A DNA stretch of 64,000 nucleotides from Cryptomeria japonica. Its lineage: Eukaryota; Streptophyta; Pinopsida; Cupressales; Cupressaceae. A model generated the notes under the pieces. The model was not told the origin of the DNA. It did no database searches and worked only from the letters and a program-made list of their open reading frames with translations. Positions 36,487 through 47,170 of the stretch are shown piece by piece. Each line of letters begins with the position of its first letter. Positions within the stretch are counted from its first letter, which is position 1. Made by a program: the position numbers and the translations under genes. Where the stretch lies: positions 602,518,709 through 602,582,708 of the forward strand of contig NC_081413.1 of assembly GCF_030272615.1 (NCBI RefSeq), read 5' to 3'.

Positions 36487-36872
36487 ATCTCCCCCTTTGG
36501 CATTGATGGCAACACAAGATGGAAAAACCATCAAAGTGCCAAAACAGAAATGCCAAATACAAAAACCAACAATCTCCATTTCTCCCCCTGGGAGTAACAA
36601 TACCAATCTTTTATACCAATTTCTCCTTAAATGTGTTTTTCAAAATCTCTCCCCTAAAATATCTTTTTCTTTACTAAAAAGATAATGTGTTTTTCCATAG
36701 ATATCTCTCCCCCTTTGACATCAAATGCCAAAGTTACAAAAGGTCAAGTTCATACAAAATACCAACCAATTCAGTATACCAACTACTCCCCCTGTGAAGT
36801 ATCTTCCTCATCAAGTACCAGAATAAAGATTTGTCCATTTAATTCTGTCGGTTGATGATAATCATCAACTGT
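36487..36872 (-). promoter_or_regulatory. Element D 3' region with polypurine tracts
   Basis: CTCCCCC-type motifs lie at 36488, 36590, 36709 and 36785. The first, against the LTR, is the likely second-strand primer site. No coding sequence. Confidence 0.7.
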
Positions 36873-38123
36873 CTAAGTCTCTACCGGTGGTGGTATGACT
36901 CCAAGCTGATCTCTGAGATACTCAAAAGTCTCCTTAGGCAAAGGTTTTGTGAAAATATCTACAAGTTGTTCTTTAGTATTCACATAAACCAGTTTTATCT
37001 CTTTTTCTTCAAATTTTTCCCTTAGAAAATTCAGTTTGATAGAAACATGTTTTATTTTAGAATGTAATACCGGATTTTTAGATATATCAATTGCTGCAGT
37101 GTTATCACAGTATATAGTAATAGGTTTCTTGCATTTTACCTTTATGTCTTTCAACATTTGCTTAAGCCAAAGTACTTGTGTACAATTTGTTTCTGCAGCA
37201 ACATATTCTGATTCTGTTGTTGATAAAGATGTACAACTCTGTTTCTTACTCAACCAAGAAACTAATCTCTTTCCAAGAAAAAATGCTCCTCCAGTGGTGC
37301 TTTTTCTATCATCCACATCTCCTACCCAATTTGCATCTGTATATGCACATAGATCAAAATTTTCATCTTTAGGATACCATAATCCAAGATTTGTTGTGCC
37401 TTGTAAGTACCGGAAAATCCTTTTCACTGCTGATTCATGATTTTCCCTAGGATTACTCTGAAATCTAGAAACTATATATATTGCATTCATGATATTAGGT
37501 CTAGTTTGTGTCAAATACAGTAAACCTCCTATCATAGATTTGTATCTAGTTGGATTAACAGGTGTAGATTCATCCCTTTGAGATAATTTGTCATTTGTAG
37601 TCATAGGTGTGCTTACCGGTTTAGAGTTCTCCATCCCAAATTTCTTTAGTAGTTCTTTCAAGTACTTGGATTGACTCAAAAATATACCTTTATCAGTCTG
37701 TAAAATCTGCAATCCTAAAAAGAATTTTATTTCTCCAATCATAGACATTTCAAATTCTTGCTGCATTTCAAGAGAAAATTCTTTGCATAATCCATCTTCT
37801 CCTCCAAAGATTATATCATCAACAAATACTTCAATGATCAAGATGTCATCATTAGTTACTTTGTAATATAAATTGCTATCTGCATTTCCTTTAGTAAAAC
37901 CAATCTTTAAAAGATACTTATCCAATCTTGCATACCAAGCTCTTGGGGCTTGTTTTAATCCATACAGAGCTTTTCTTAACCTGCAAACCATATCATTGTC
38001 ATCTGTCAAAGAAAATCCATCAGGTTGTTCAATATAAACTTCCTCTTCAAGATCTCCATTCAAAAATGCACATTTAATATCCATTTGATAAACTTTGTAA
38101 TCCTTGTGAGCTACAAAAGCCAA
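36873..38123 (-). pseudogene. Element D reverse transcriptase C-terminal part and RNase H
   Basis: A 416-codon open segment of the copia polyprotein. It holds YQMDIKCAFLNGDLEEEVYI and YGLKQAPRAWYARLD, then the RT active site VDDIIFGG. LYLTQTRPNIMNAI follows, then RNase H motifs YTDANWVGDVDDRKSTTG, STTESEYVAA and HSKIKHVSIK. The length and motif order match intact copia elements, so this domain is well preserved. An upstream stop near 38188 separates it from the rest of pol. Confidence 0.95.
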
Positions 38124-38126
38124 GAA

Positions 38127-40050
38127 TAATCTAACTACCTCAATTCTGGCTATCGGTGCAAAGGTTTCATTGTAATCAACTCCTTTCTAAGAATATCCCT
38201 TACACACTAGTCTTGCTTTATTTCTGACAACCTTGCCATCTTCATTAAGTTTGTTTCTAAATACCCATTTGGTTCCAATTACATTTTTATCTTTAGGCCG
38301 GGGAACTAATGTCCAAGTATTATTCTTCTCAATTTGTCCTAATTCTTCTTCCATAGCTTTAATCCAAAATTTATCTTCACATGCCTCATTGATAGATAAT
38401 GGTTCAATTTGAGAAATAAGACATACCTCTTCATTTGCCAATCTTCCTCTTGTCATAACTCCTTTAAATTTGCTTCCAATTATCTGATCTTCAGAATGAT
38501 TTAGTCTTACATACCGGGGTGTCTTAGTCTGTTGTTGTTCTTCAATTACTATGGAATCCTCTGATGATACTGGAGTAACTGGATCATCATTCTGTATCGG
38601 TGGATTTATTGTTGGTTCATTTGTCATAATTTTTGTTTCCGGTTCAGAGTTTATATATCTTGAAGTTCCTCTAAATTGTTCATCAATCTTTACATTTGTG
38701 CTCTCAACAATTTTCTACAATTTTTTATTAAAACATCTATATGCCTTGCTCTTAGATGAATAACCAAGAAATATTCTTTCATCACTTCAAGCTCAAATTT
38801 GCCAATATACTCATCTCTTTTAATATAGCATTTACCTCCAAAAATTCTGAAATACTTAAGAGTAGGAATATTACCAAACCACAGTTCATGAGGTATCTTA
38901 TCGGTTTCACCTTTGATGTGAACTTTGTTGAATGTATAGACAACAGTGCTTACTGCCTCTCGCCAGTACACATGTGGTAGATTTGCTTCTAATAACATAC
39001 TTCTTGCTGCATCCAAGATAGTTCTATTTTTCCTTTCAACAACTCCATTCTGCTATGGTGTCCAAGGTACTGATAACTGTCTTTTGATTCCATTCACTTC
39101 ACAGAATGTATTAAAATCTTTAGATGTGAATTCTCCTCCTTGATTTGATCTTAAACATTTGATTTTCTTACCGGTTTCATTTTCAACCATTGCTTTGAAT
39201 AGTTTGAACTTCCCAAGTGCTTCTAATTTTTCTCTGAGAAAAGTAACCCAACACATTTTAGAATAATCATCAATAATTAGCATGAAATATCTATCACCTT
39301 GTAGGCTTTTAGTTCTAGCTGGACCACATAAATCAGTGTGAATTAAATCAAGAGCATTATTGGATTTTTCTGGAATACTTTTGAAACTAGCTCTAACCTG
39401 TTTTCCAAATTGACATTCCTTGCAAATTGTATTCTGAGGTTTCACAATTTTAGGTAGATCTCCAACTGCCTTAGAAGTACTGATTTTTACCATGCAATCA
39501 AAATTTACATGACATAGTCTTTTATGCCATAACCAACTTTCATCTATATGTGCAATTAAGCATGCCTTTTCACTATTATTCAAATGAAAGATATTACCTC
39601 TAGTCTGATTACCGGTTGCATTTCCAAACCAGTTCTATTCATGATTTTGCATTTCCCATTTTTAAATTGTAACTGAAAACCTTTCTCAACTAATTGACCA
39701 ACGCTTAAAAGATTGTGCTTTAATCCTTCAACATATTAGACATTGTCAGTGTAATGTTTACCATCAAGAGATATTGAACCCTTACCTTTGATTGAACAGG
39801 CTTTGTCATCTCCAAATCTTATTAAACCTCCATTGTATTCTTGAAAGTTCAAGAATTTACCTTTGTCTCTAGTCATATGATGTGAGCATCCTGAGTCAAT
39901 AATCCATTCATCCTTTGATTCAACTTTAGCTACTAGGGCTTGTTCTACCGGTTGAGAAATAGGTGCCGGTTGATCTTCTGTTATAGCAACAAAAACCCAT
40001 CCATTGTCTGTTGGATCCTCATCAGAATCATCAGTCACACCTTCATCCAC
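38127..40050 (-). pseudogene. Element D protease, integrase and start of RT
   Basis: The protease motif DSGCSHHMT lies near 39900. The GAG-pre-integrase and integrase region lies at 39583-39053 (WHKRLCHVNF, CKECQFGKQVR, DLIHTDLCGP, IDDYSKMCWVTFLREK, SNQGGEFTS). Integrase continues at 39016-38690 (ARSMLLEANLPHVYWREAV), and the linker and early RT at 38627-38187 (TPRYVRLNHSEDQIIG, TKWVFRNKLNEDGKVVRNKARLVCKGYS). Stops fall near 39735, 39052, 38689 and 38187. Integrase would insert the cDNA, and protease would mature the polyprotein. Confidence 0.92.
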
Positions 40051-40095
40051 AATGTAACAAGATTTATCTTTATTCTTCTTAAATCTGTATCTCTG

Positions 40096-41022
40096 CTATT
40101 CAAGACTAGGCTTGTATGTTCTTCTAGCTTCTTCTCTTAGTTTGGCATGTCTATCAGGGCATCTTGAAGCCATATGACCAATCTTATTGTAGTTAAAACA
40201 TTTAAAAGGTGCTTTACCTTCATACTTACTTCCAATTGGACCTTTTGGCATTTTCCTTGCAAATAGTGCTTCAAGTTCTTCAAGCTCTTCATTCTCCTTT
40301 CTGGTTTCTTCAAGTTCTCTTGCATAAAAGGCTCTCCAATCTAATTTTTCAAAAGATGGAGCAGATGATGTTGATGCTTTGAAGGCCAAATTAGTCTTTA
40401 TAGTAGCAACAAGGCCAAATTCTTCAATTTCAAAAGCTGAAAGTTTTCCAATCAATGTATCTCTAGTTATTGATGTATTAGGCATTGTTCTCAACTCATT
40501 TATAGTAGTAACCTTCATTTTATATGCCGGTGGCAAACCTCTTAAGATTTTTGAAACAATCTCATCCTCACTCAAGGTTCCTCCACAACATTTGATACCT
40601 AAAACAATTTCATTTACTCTTTCCATAAAAGCAAAAATCCTTTCATCTTCTTCCATTTTCAGATGTTCATACCTGACTCGGAAGCTTTCAAGCTTTGCAA
40701 TTTTGACTGTGGAATCTCCTTCATTTAGTGTTTCCAAATGATCCCAAATAGCTTTAGCAGTAGACCTATCTGATAATCCCATGATTTGTTGATCTGATAA
40801 TGCGCTCAAGAGTGCATCTCTTGCTTTGCAATCATTTTCTTCATCTTTGGCTAAGGTAGTTGGAGCAGTCTAACAAGCTACAACAGCAGTATAACCATTC
40901 TTGGTAACTTCCTAGATGTCTTTACCAATGCAATTCAGATGTGTCTCCATTCTGATCTTCCATATCCCATAGTTGGTTCCATCAAGTTTAGGATTATCCT
41001 TCCTGAAATAATTAGTAGACAT
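40096..41022 (-). pseudogene. Element D gag
   Basis: The ATG at 41022, about 55 bases after the 5' LTR, opens the usual copia gag start (NPKLDGTNYGIWKIRMETHL). In-frame stops lie near 40915 and 40870. The UBN2-type body (AKAIWDHLETLNEGD, ILRGLPPAYKM) and a zinc knuckle, CFNYNKIGHMASRCP, follow; the second Cys of the knuckle is Tyr. It forms the nucleocapsid of the particle. Confidence 0.92.
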
Positions 41023-41064
41023 TGGATCTCCTCAAGTTGTTGAACTTTTGCAAAAGAGGACTAA

Positions 41065-41076
41065 GCTCTGATACCA
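41065..41076 (-). promoter_or_regulatory. Primer-binding site of element D
   Basis: The minus strand reads TGGTATCAGAGC just inside the 5' LTR, complementary to initiator tRNA-Met. Confidence 0.9.
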
Positions 41077-41078
41077 AT

Positions 41079-42138
41079 TGTTAGGTCCCGGAGACAATTG
41101 AGAGGGGGGGGAGGTGAATCAGTTGTCTAATAAATTCAAACCAAAAACTTATTAACCATCTTAATACTTAATATTGGTAAACCAGTTAAGTATGCCAGTA
41201 GACAGTGCTAACAGTAAATTGTTATACCGGTAAGGATTAATGCATGAAACCTAAACATAAAGTCATCCACAACACATGACACCAATATTTGTACGTGGAA
41301 ACCTTGTAAGGGGAAAAACCACGGTGGGAAACCTTACCCACAATCAGATGATACTATTGCAAATAGTAAGTGTACAAAGAGGGGTTTGCACATGCAGAAA
41401 GGCCAACAGCCTAGAGCTCACTGCTCAGTTACAAATGGGAGTCACGCTGACTACAGCTGGATGGTTAAATCCAATAGGGATGTACTACATAAAATTGCAT
41501 CTTCATATGCTAGATTTAGTACCGGTGTAATGCTGATATGCTTCTACAAAAACCTAACTTCACCTTCAAATGATGTCTTCGTGTATGCCTCTGCTTGATC
41601 TCACATATATCTTCACTTAAATCTTTTTTGCAATCCACACTTGATCTTACAAATAACATCTTACATTTATACCATACCCTAAGACCAATTTTAGTAGGTC
41701 AGCTCTACAAGATATTATAATAAAAACATTTTACAAATAATATTATATCTGATGCAATAACCGATTAATCATGTCGGCTTAATGCATTTACAACAATAAT
41801 AAATCATCTCCATATCGTGCCATGCTGATCTAGAAAAGATAAACATGTCGATGTAACCCTAGATAACCTGGACCTATTTGCCGGTAAAAGCAAATATGCA
41901 AATATGAATATACCAATGATTATTACTTCAAAATAAAGTGTCCACATGATGTCTTTGACATTACCAAGTGTCTTTCATGTCATCCCAGGTACCGGTGAAC
42001 ATTATAACCTATTGGTGAACCATATACCAGTAATTGTTGCATAGTTTACTATTTGTCGGTGAATGTTGCTGGATCTCCAAAGTAGGTGTATTCAGTAGGA
42101 GTTGACATCAATGACAAAACCATACCAAAATACCAATA
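41079..42138 (-). repeat. 5' LTR of element D
   Basis: 1060 bp, TGTTAGGTCCC to CCAATA on the plus strand, aligned throughout with 35428-36486. Confidence 0.93.
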
Positions 42139-42303
42139 AGAATCTGACATCTTCTAACAATAAGACTCAATCTAGGATGAGTGAAAATGCAGTTTTATCA
42201 TCCGTTTCTGAGGCAACTTTAGGAGTTAGGGAATACTTCAGAGATGGCTTCTCCACATTTTGGACAAATACAGGGTCTTGGATCTTGGGTGCCATGGTAG
42301 ATC
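42138..42303. repeat. 166-bp duplication flanking element D, right copy
   Basis: Partner of 35261-35426. Differences include AACAATAAGACTCAATCTAG against ACCAATAAGACTTGATCCTG. Confidence 0.9.
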
Positions 42304-42820
42304 TCGAGTAAAATTCGACAGGTTATCCTAAGGGTTTACAAGTGACTTACTCTTCACACTCGGTAGACACTAGCAATTTGACTAGATCGGAAACCAGCTA
42401 AACAGTGTGAATAGATTGATGTAAATACCTCAAAATTCACTCTGAATGAAGTTTGATCACTTTGATTCACTCTGCTCTGCTTCTTGAAAACTTGGGTGAA
42501 TGATAATGACCGCAAAAACACTTTTAAGTACTCAAAAATACCTTATCGGGCTCCGTGCAAGTTAGGTCAAGATATTAAATGCACTCGGTTCACCTTTTAC
42601 CGATTTACTCCATTTTCTGTTCTCACTAAGTACCCAACTTTGCTTTGTTAACCGACTTGACAGGTTTCCTATATACACCGACTTGATAGGTTTCCTGTAT
42701 AGTATGCAAACTGACTAATTGCATCTTAACTATACAGATTTTGAATTCTTATTCATAATAAAATAGGAATTGTTATGATTTAACTTTTAAAGAATGCAGT
42801 CCCTTCATACCTTTTCTTGA
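42304..42820 (-). other. Element C spacer between gag and the long ORF
   Basis: AT-rich, with no ORF of note. Confidence 0.6.
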
Positions 42821-44173
42821 CTAATTTGAAATAGGTGCACCTAACTTGGTAGGTAAAGTGCTTTCTTCATCAAACATAATTTCTTTCTTTTTCCAAATCA
42901 TCTTGAATTTTTCTTTTATCTCCTCAGTGTCTCTTCTCGGTTGATCTCTACAATCTCCAGCTAAATGTCCAGCTTTGTGACAATGAAAACATGTCATACC
43001 AGGATTTCTCCATGATCTCTGGTTGTTCATTCCAAACCTTATAAAATAGTTGGCACTTATATGTCCATATCTTCTACAACATTCGCACCATATCCTTGTA
43101 TTGTAATCCCATGGTATTGTTGCATATTGTTGGTAAGGATCTATGTGAGTTCGGTAACCTCCAGTGTTTGCTCGGTGTGGATACTTCATGTAGTTCTTTT
43201 GCTTAAACCAGCACTTCTCTATACTATGTCCATATCTATTGCAATTTTTACAAAACCCTTTGAATTTTGCCTTCTGATGGTTGTTAACAGACTTTGTCCT
43301 ACATTGATTAGGTATGTGACCATATTTATTGCAATAATAATAATATCCATTGGACTTAGAGATATTTGGTTGCTTACCTTTTCTGATCTGGCATATGTTG
43401 GCAGTATGACCTTGATTTCCACAGTAGTAGAAAATAGGCTTCTTCCTTTTGATGTTATTCCTTTTTCCAGTTTGTTTTGATGATTCTCCTCTCTCGGTAG
43501 TATGAATTCCTTTCTCGGTAGAGTCTTTCTCTTTGTAACCGAGTCCTCCATCTTTGTAGAGTCTTCTTGTATTCAGTTGCTCATCCAACATCTTTGATGC
43601 TCCATAACTTTTCTCTAATGATTCTTTGGATTTCTTTTCTATTTCAAGTTCACCAGTCAACCTTGATACTTCAAGTTTCAATGATTGATTTTCATCATTC
43701 TTCAGAATTGCCTCATGATGTGCATAACCTAGTTGATCTGTCATATTTTTTTGAATACCAGTTAACCTTATGATTTCATTATCCTTATCAGATACTAGAA
43801 CTTCATGTTGTTGTTTCTCTCTTTGTAGATCTCTTGCTTTATCCTCAGCTATCCTTAATGCATCTAGATTTTCAGTCATTTGTGTACTAAAATGTTCATG
43901 TTCTCTTTTCATTGCTTTTAGTTGATCAGCCAGTGCTTTGTTCTTTTCTTTCAACATTCCAATCATTTCTCCAGTTTCTTCAGATCTACTATTCTTAGAT
44001 GATGTCTCGATTTGTTCCACTAGCTCTTGAGAATCCTGCAAGTCATCAAATAATCTTCTCCTTACTTTCAGGGATTTTTGCATTTGCCTCTGCATGTCTG
44101 CAATCACTTGATTTGCATTATCTAGCTCTTCTTGAAGATGCACAATCCTCCAAGATTGTTTGTAGCCTTCCAT
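42821..44173 (-). CDS. Element C gag-like protein with coiled coil and five zinc-knuckle repeats
   Basis: An uninterrupted 450-codon ORF from MEGYKQSW. The frame runs upstream into the LTR, but this ATG follows the primer-binding site. The first half is a long Glu/Lys/Gln-rich coiled coil (QEELDNANQVIADMQRQMQKS onward). The second half has five CCHC-like repeats: FYYCGNQGHTANIC and YYYCNKYGHIPNQC (first Cys lost), CKNCNRYGHSIEKC (intact), CECCRRYGHISANY (last Cys lost) and CFHCHKAGHLAGDC (intact). It would bind the element RNA. It lacks the UBN2 body seen in element D. It is the only long element ORF here without a stop. Confidence 0.85.
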   Translation of the reverse strand: MEGYKQSWRIVHLQEELDNANQVIADMQRQMQKSLKVRRRLFDDLQDSQELVEQIETSSKNSRSEETGEMIGMLKEKNKALADQLKAMKREHEHFSTQMTENLDALRIAEDKARDLQREKQQHEVLVSDKDNEIIRLTGIQKNMTDQLGYAHHEAILKNDENQSLKLEVSRLTGELEIEKKSKESLEKSYGASKMLDEQLNTRRLYKDGGLGYKEKDSTEKGIHTTERGESSKQTGKRNNIKRKKPIFYYCGNQGHTANICQIRKGKQPNISKSNGYYYYCNKYGHIPNQCRTKSVNNHQKAKFKGFCKNCNRYGHSIEKCWFKQKNYMKYPHRANTGGYRTHIDPYQQYATIPWDYNTRIWCECCRRYGHISANYFIRFGMNNQRSWRNPGMTCFHCHKAGHLAGDCRDQPRRDTEEIKEKFKMIWKKKEIMFDEESTLPTKLGAPISN

Positions 44174-44221
44174 TGCTAAGATCTTTCTCTTTAGGTAGTT
44201 AAAACCTTTTCCAAGATTCAA

Positions 44222-44233
44222 GCTCTCATACCA
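44222..44233 (-). promoter_or_regulatory. Primer-binding site of element C (one mismatch)
   Basis: The minus strand reads TGGTATGAGAGC where elements B and D have TGGTATCAGAGC. Confidence 0.75.
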
Positions 44234-44235
44234 AT

Positions 44236-45430
44236 TGTTAGGCCCAATATAGAAAGCTAATGTACTGAGAGGGGAGGGGTGAATCAGTACTTCAAAAATT
44301 TTCTTCAATAATAACCTTACTATTATGCATAAGCAGAATAGTGCAGTAACATAAAATAAAACTATAATCAACAGATAACAATCATACATGATTCACTCCA
44401 TAACACATATATTTTGGTCACGCAAAAACTCTTGGTTAGAGAGAAAAACTGTGGTGGGGATGGCACCCACAACTTCACTACTACAATAATAAAGAATGCT
44501 CGGTTAGAGCTACATTTAGCTATTTCTGATAGCTTACCTTGTTAGGAGTATTAAGATCAGTTAGATCTACCTTACTAAAGGATTTTTACAACACTATATA
44601 AGTGTAGCACCTGGTTAAAGGATTTACAATTTATACTCTTGGTTAGAGTCTTTTACCCTGTTAAAGGTTTCTCTTACAACTTCAAAATATTACAATATAA
44701 TCATTACAAATATCTGCAACTTTACATCTGAAATGCTAAAGCAGATTCTATGTGCTCTGAATAAGATTACCTAGCTTGTAGCATACCTTGGTAACCCATA
44801 ATGAAACTCGATAAACCCTTCTATTAACTCTATTCTTCGACTGTTCACTGAAAACCTTCTCGGTGACCTCTCTGTGTCTCTATAATAGTCTTCCTTCATG
44901 CATACACACTGCTATCTCATTGCATCTCATATCACATCATATCATCTCATCTTTCTAACCCTAGAATCATGCTATATATATAGATCTCTTACAGTGGTGA
45001 TCTGATTCATTGCTTCGATCTTACAAAAAAATTCTTTGAATGAATAACTAAATAAAATATCTCATAGGCTAGATTGGCCTTGTAATCATACACAATCTCA
45101 TAGTGCAATTTCCAATGCAAAAATGATTAGATGTGCCTCGATCTTGTAACACATTTTCATGTGCATGTCCTGGTTCAATGTATCTGGTAAAATGTTTCAC
45201 TCAGTGAATATCAACTTGGTGAGTTAACTTTACCACTTGGTAGCCATGAAACTTTACTTGGTAAAAGCTCGGTGAATACTGTAGTTTGTGACTGCTTTCT
45301 TCAGTAACCGACTAGACTGTTCATACCGACTTCTCTGTGTGTACCGACTGCATGATTCGGTAATACTAACCGACTAGAATATAGTATGACTTTGGATATG
45401 AAACTAATGGCAATTTGATAAGTAGTAACA
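44236..45430 (-). repeat. 5' LTR of element C
   Basis: 1195 bp, aligned end to end with 30414-31609 and differing at few positions. Confidence 0.93.
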
Positions 45431-47170
45431 TCTTGATCATCAAAATTATATCTACAACATCTATTTTGTCTTACATTACCTTCATCAACCTTCACATTAG
45501 CACTTTCAACCATCTTTCTCAATATTTTATTATAACATGGGTAGGCCTTACTTTAAGTAGAATACCCAAGAAGATTCTTTCATCATATCTAGCATCAAAC
45601 TTTCCAAGATTTTCATCTCTTTATATATAGCATTTACTACCAAAAAACTAAAGTATCTAATAATAGGAGCATGACCAAACCATAACTCATAAGGAGTCTT
45701 ATTGGTATCACCTTTGACATTTACCTAGTTAAGAGTGTATACTCTAGTATTCATAGCTTCTCTCCAAAACACATGCAGAACATTTCCTTCAATCGTCATG
45801 GTTCTAGCAACTTCTTGAAATATTCTATTCTTTCTTTCCACAACATCATTCTGATGTGGTGTCCTAGGAGCAAATAATTGTCTCTTAACTCCATGATCTT
45901 CACAATATGCATTAAACTCACCAGAAGTGAATTCTCCACCTTTGTCGGATCTTAGACATTTCATCTTCAATCAAGTATAAGTTTCAACTCTAGCCTTGAA
46001 AATCTTGAACTTCTCCAATGCTTCAAACTTCTCCCTTAAGAAGGTAACCCACATCATTCTTGAATAATCATCAATCAGCAACATGAAATACCTTTCACCC
46101 TGCAAGCTTCTTAGTCTAGAAGGACCACACAGATCAATGTGCACAAGATCTAACAATCCATTAGAATTATACTATTTTCTCTTATAAGAAACTCTTGTTT
46201 GCTTCCCTAATTGACATTCCTTACATACTGGATTAGAAGGCTTTATTAACTTCGGTAGATCTCTCACTGTTTGAGTAGAACTTATCTTAACCATGCAAGC
46301 AAAATTTACATGACACATTCTTCTATGCCATAACTAAATTTCATCAATCTAAGAAATCAAACAACTTTTACCACCATAATTCAAGTGAAATATATTACCT
46401 TTAGTCTTTGTACTTGATCCAATCTCAGTCTAGAGCTACTCAAGATCTCTAATTTTCCATTCTTGAATTCCAATTTATATCCCTTATCAACCATCTGACC
46501 AACACTCAAAATAGTATGCTTTAAACCTTCAACATACAACACATCATCAATATTGTGCTTACCATCAAGAGAAATAGAACCTCTACCATAGATTACACAA
46601 GCTTTGTTATCACCAAATCTTACTATACCACCATCATAATTTTCCAAATTTATAAATTTATTCTTATCACCTGTCATATGATGAGAGCAACCACTATCAA
46701 TTACCCATTCATCTATCTCCTCAACTTTGGAAACTAAATCTTTCTCCTCAATAATTCAGCTTGTAGAATCTATAGTTATAAGATCATCTTCCTTGATAGC
46801 AATGAACACAAATTCATCTCTTGAATACCCGTATCTAACTCATCATCTATCACACCTTCATCAATAGAATAATAACACCTCTTCTTATATTTAGGCTTAT
46901 ATAACTTAAATGGCTTCTTAGAATTTATCTCTTTTTGGACACCTTGATGCAAAATGTCCTATCTTATTACATGAAAAGAATTTAAGAGGTAACTTACCTT
47001 CATACTTATCGACACCTTTAGGAAATCTTCTGGCTATAAGTGCTTCAAGCTCCTAAAGCTCTCTTTCTTTATCTTCCATCTCTTTCATCTCTTTCTCATA
47101 TCTAGATACTCTTGTAAAAATTTCTCCCAGATCATATCTCTTCTTCCCAGAAATAGTTGTAGAGATCTAA
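45431..47170 (-). pseudogene. Copia element H, 5' half (gag end, protease, integrase)
   Basis: This is the upstream part of the copy whose downstream half is at 6466-8534. Gag remnants at 47170-46920 include CNKIGHFASRCPKRD. The protease-to-integrase region is at 46677-46381 (MTGDKNKFINLENYDGGIVRFG). Integrase follows at 46156-45725 (DLVHIDLCGPSRLRSLQGERYFMLLIDDYSRMMWVTFLREK, broken here into two reading segments, then TMTIEGNVLHVFWREAM). The last segment (45630-45431) ends RCCRYNFDDQD at the element C target site. Many stops. The N-terminal gag and 5' LTR are missing; sequence character changes at about 47170. Confidence 0.9.

Larger units (their letters stand above)
35428..42138 (-). mobile_element. 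Ty1/copia element D, full gag-pol order, nested in element C
   Basis: LTRs are 35428-36486 (3') and 41079-42138 (5'), 1059 and 1060 bp. The 5' LTR edge TGTTAGGTCCC appears as TATTAGGTCCC in the 3' LTR, and the terminal CCAACA appears as CCAATA in the 5' LTR. The minus-strand primer-binding site TGGTATCAGAGC lies at 41076-41065, and a polypurine tract CAAAGGGGGAGAT at 36499-36487. The polyprotein runs 41022-36873 in the order gag, protease, integrase, RT, RNase H. It is not flanked by a 5-bp duplication but by 166-bp direct repeats. Several stops inactivate it. Confidence 0.94.
30414..45430 (-). mobile_element. LTR retroelement C (non-autonomous; gag plus unknown long ORF), split by element D
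   Basis: LTRs are 30414-31609 (3') and 44236-45430 (5'), 1196 and 1195 bp, and look nearly identical by eye. Both start TGTTAGGCCC and end AGTAACA on the plus strand. Flanks TCTTA (30409-30413) and TCTTG (45431-45435) fit a 5-bp duplication with one change. The minus-strand primer-binding site is TGGTATGAGAGC (44233-44222), one change from the tRNA-Met type. A polypurine tract, AAAAGGGGAGAT (31621-31610), precedes the 3' LTR. Gag is at 44173-42821 and an unrecognised ORF of about 1100 codons at 35418-32073. No protease, integrase or RT was found outside the nested element D. Confidence 0.92.

Noticed and set aside
43061-43480. 139-codon plus-strand frame
   Set aside because: It is the shadow of the zinc-knuckle region of the element C gag on the other strand.
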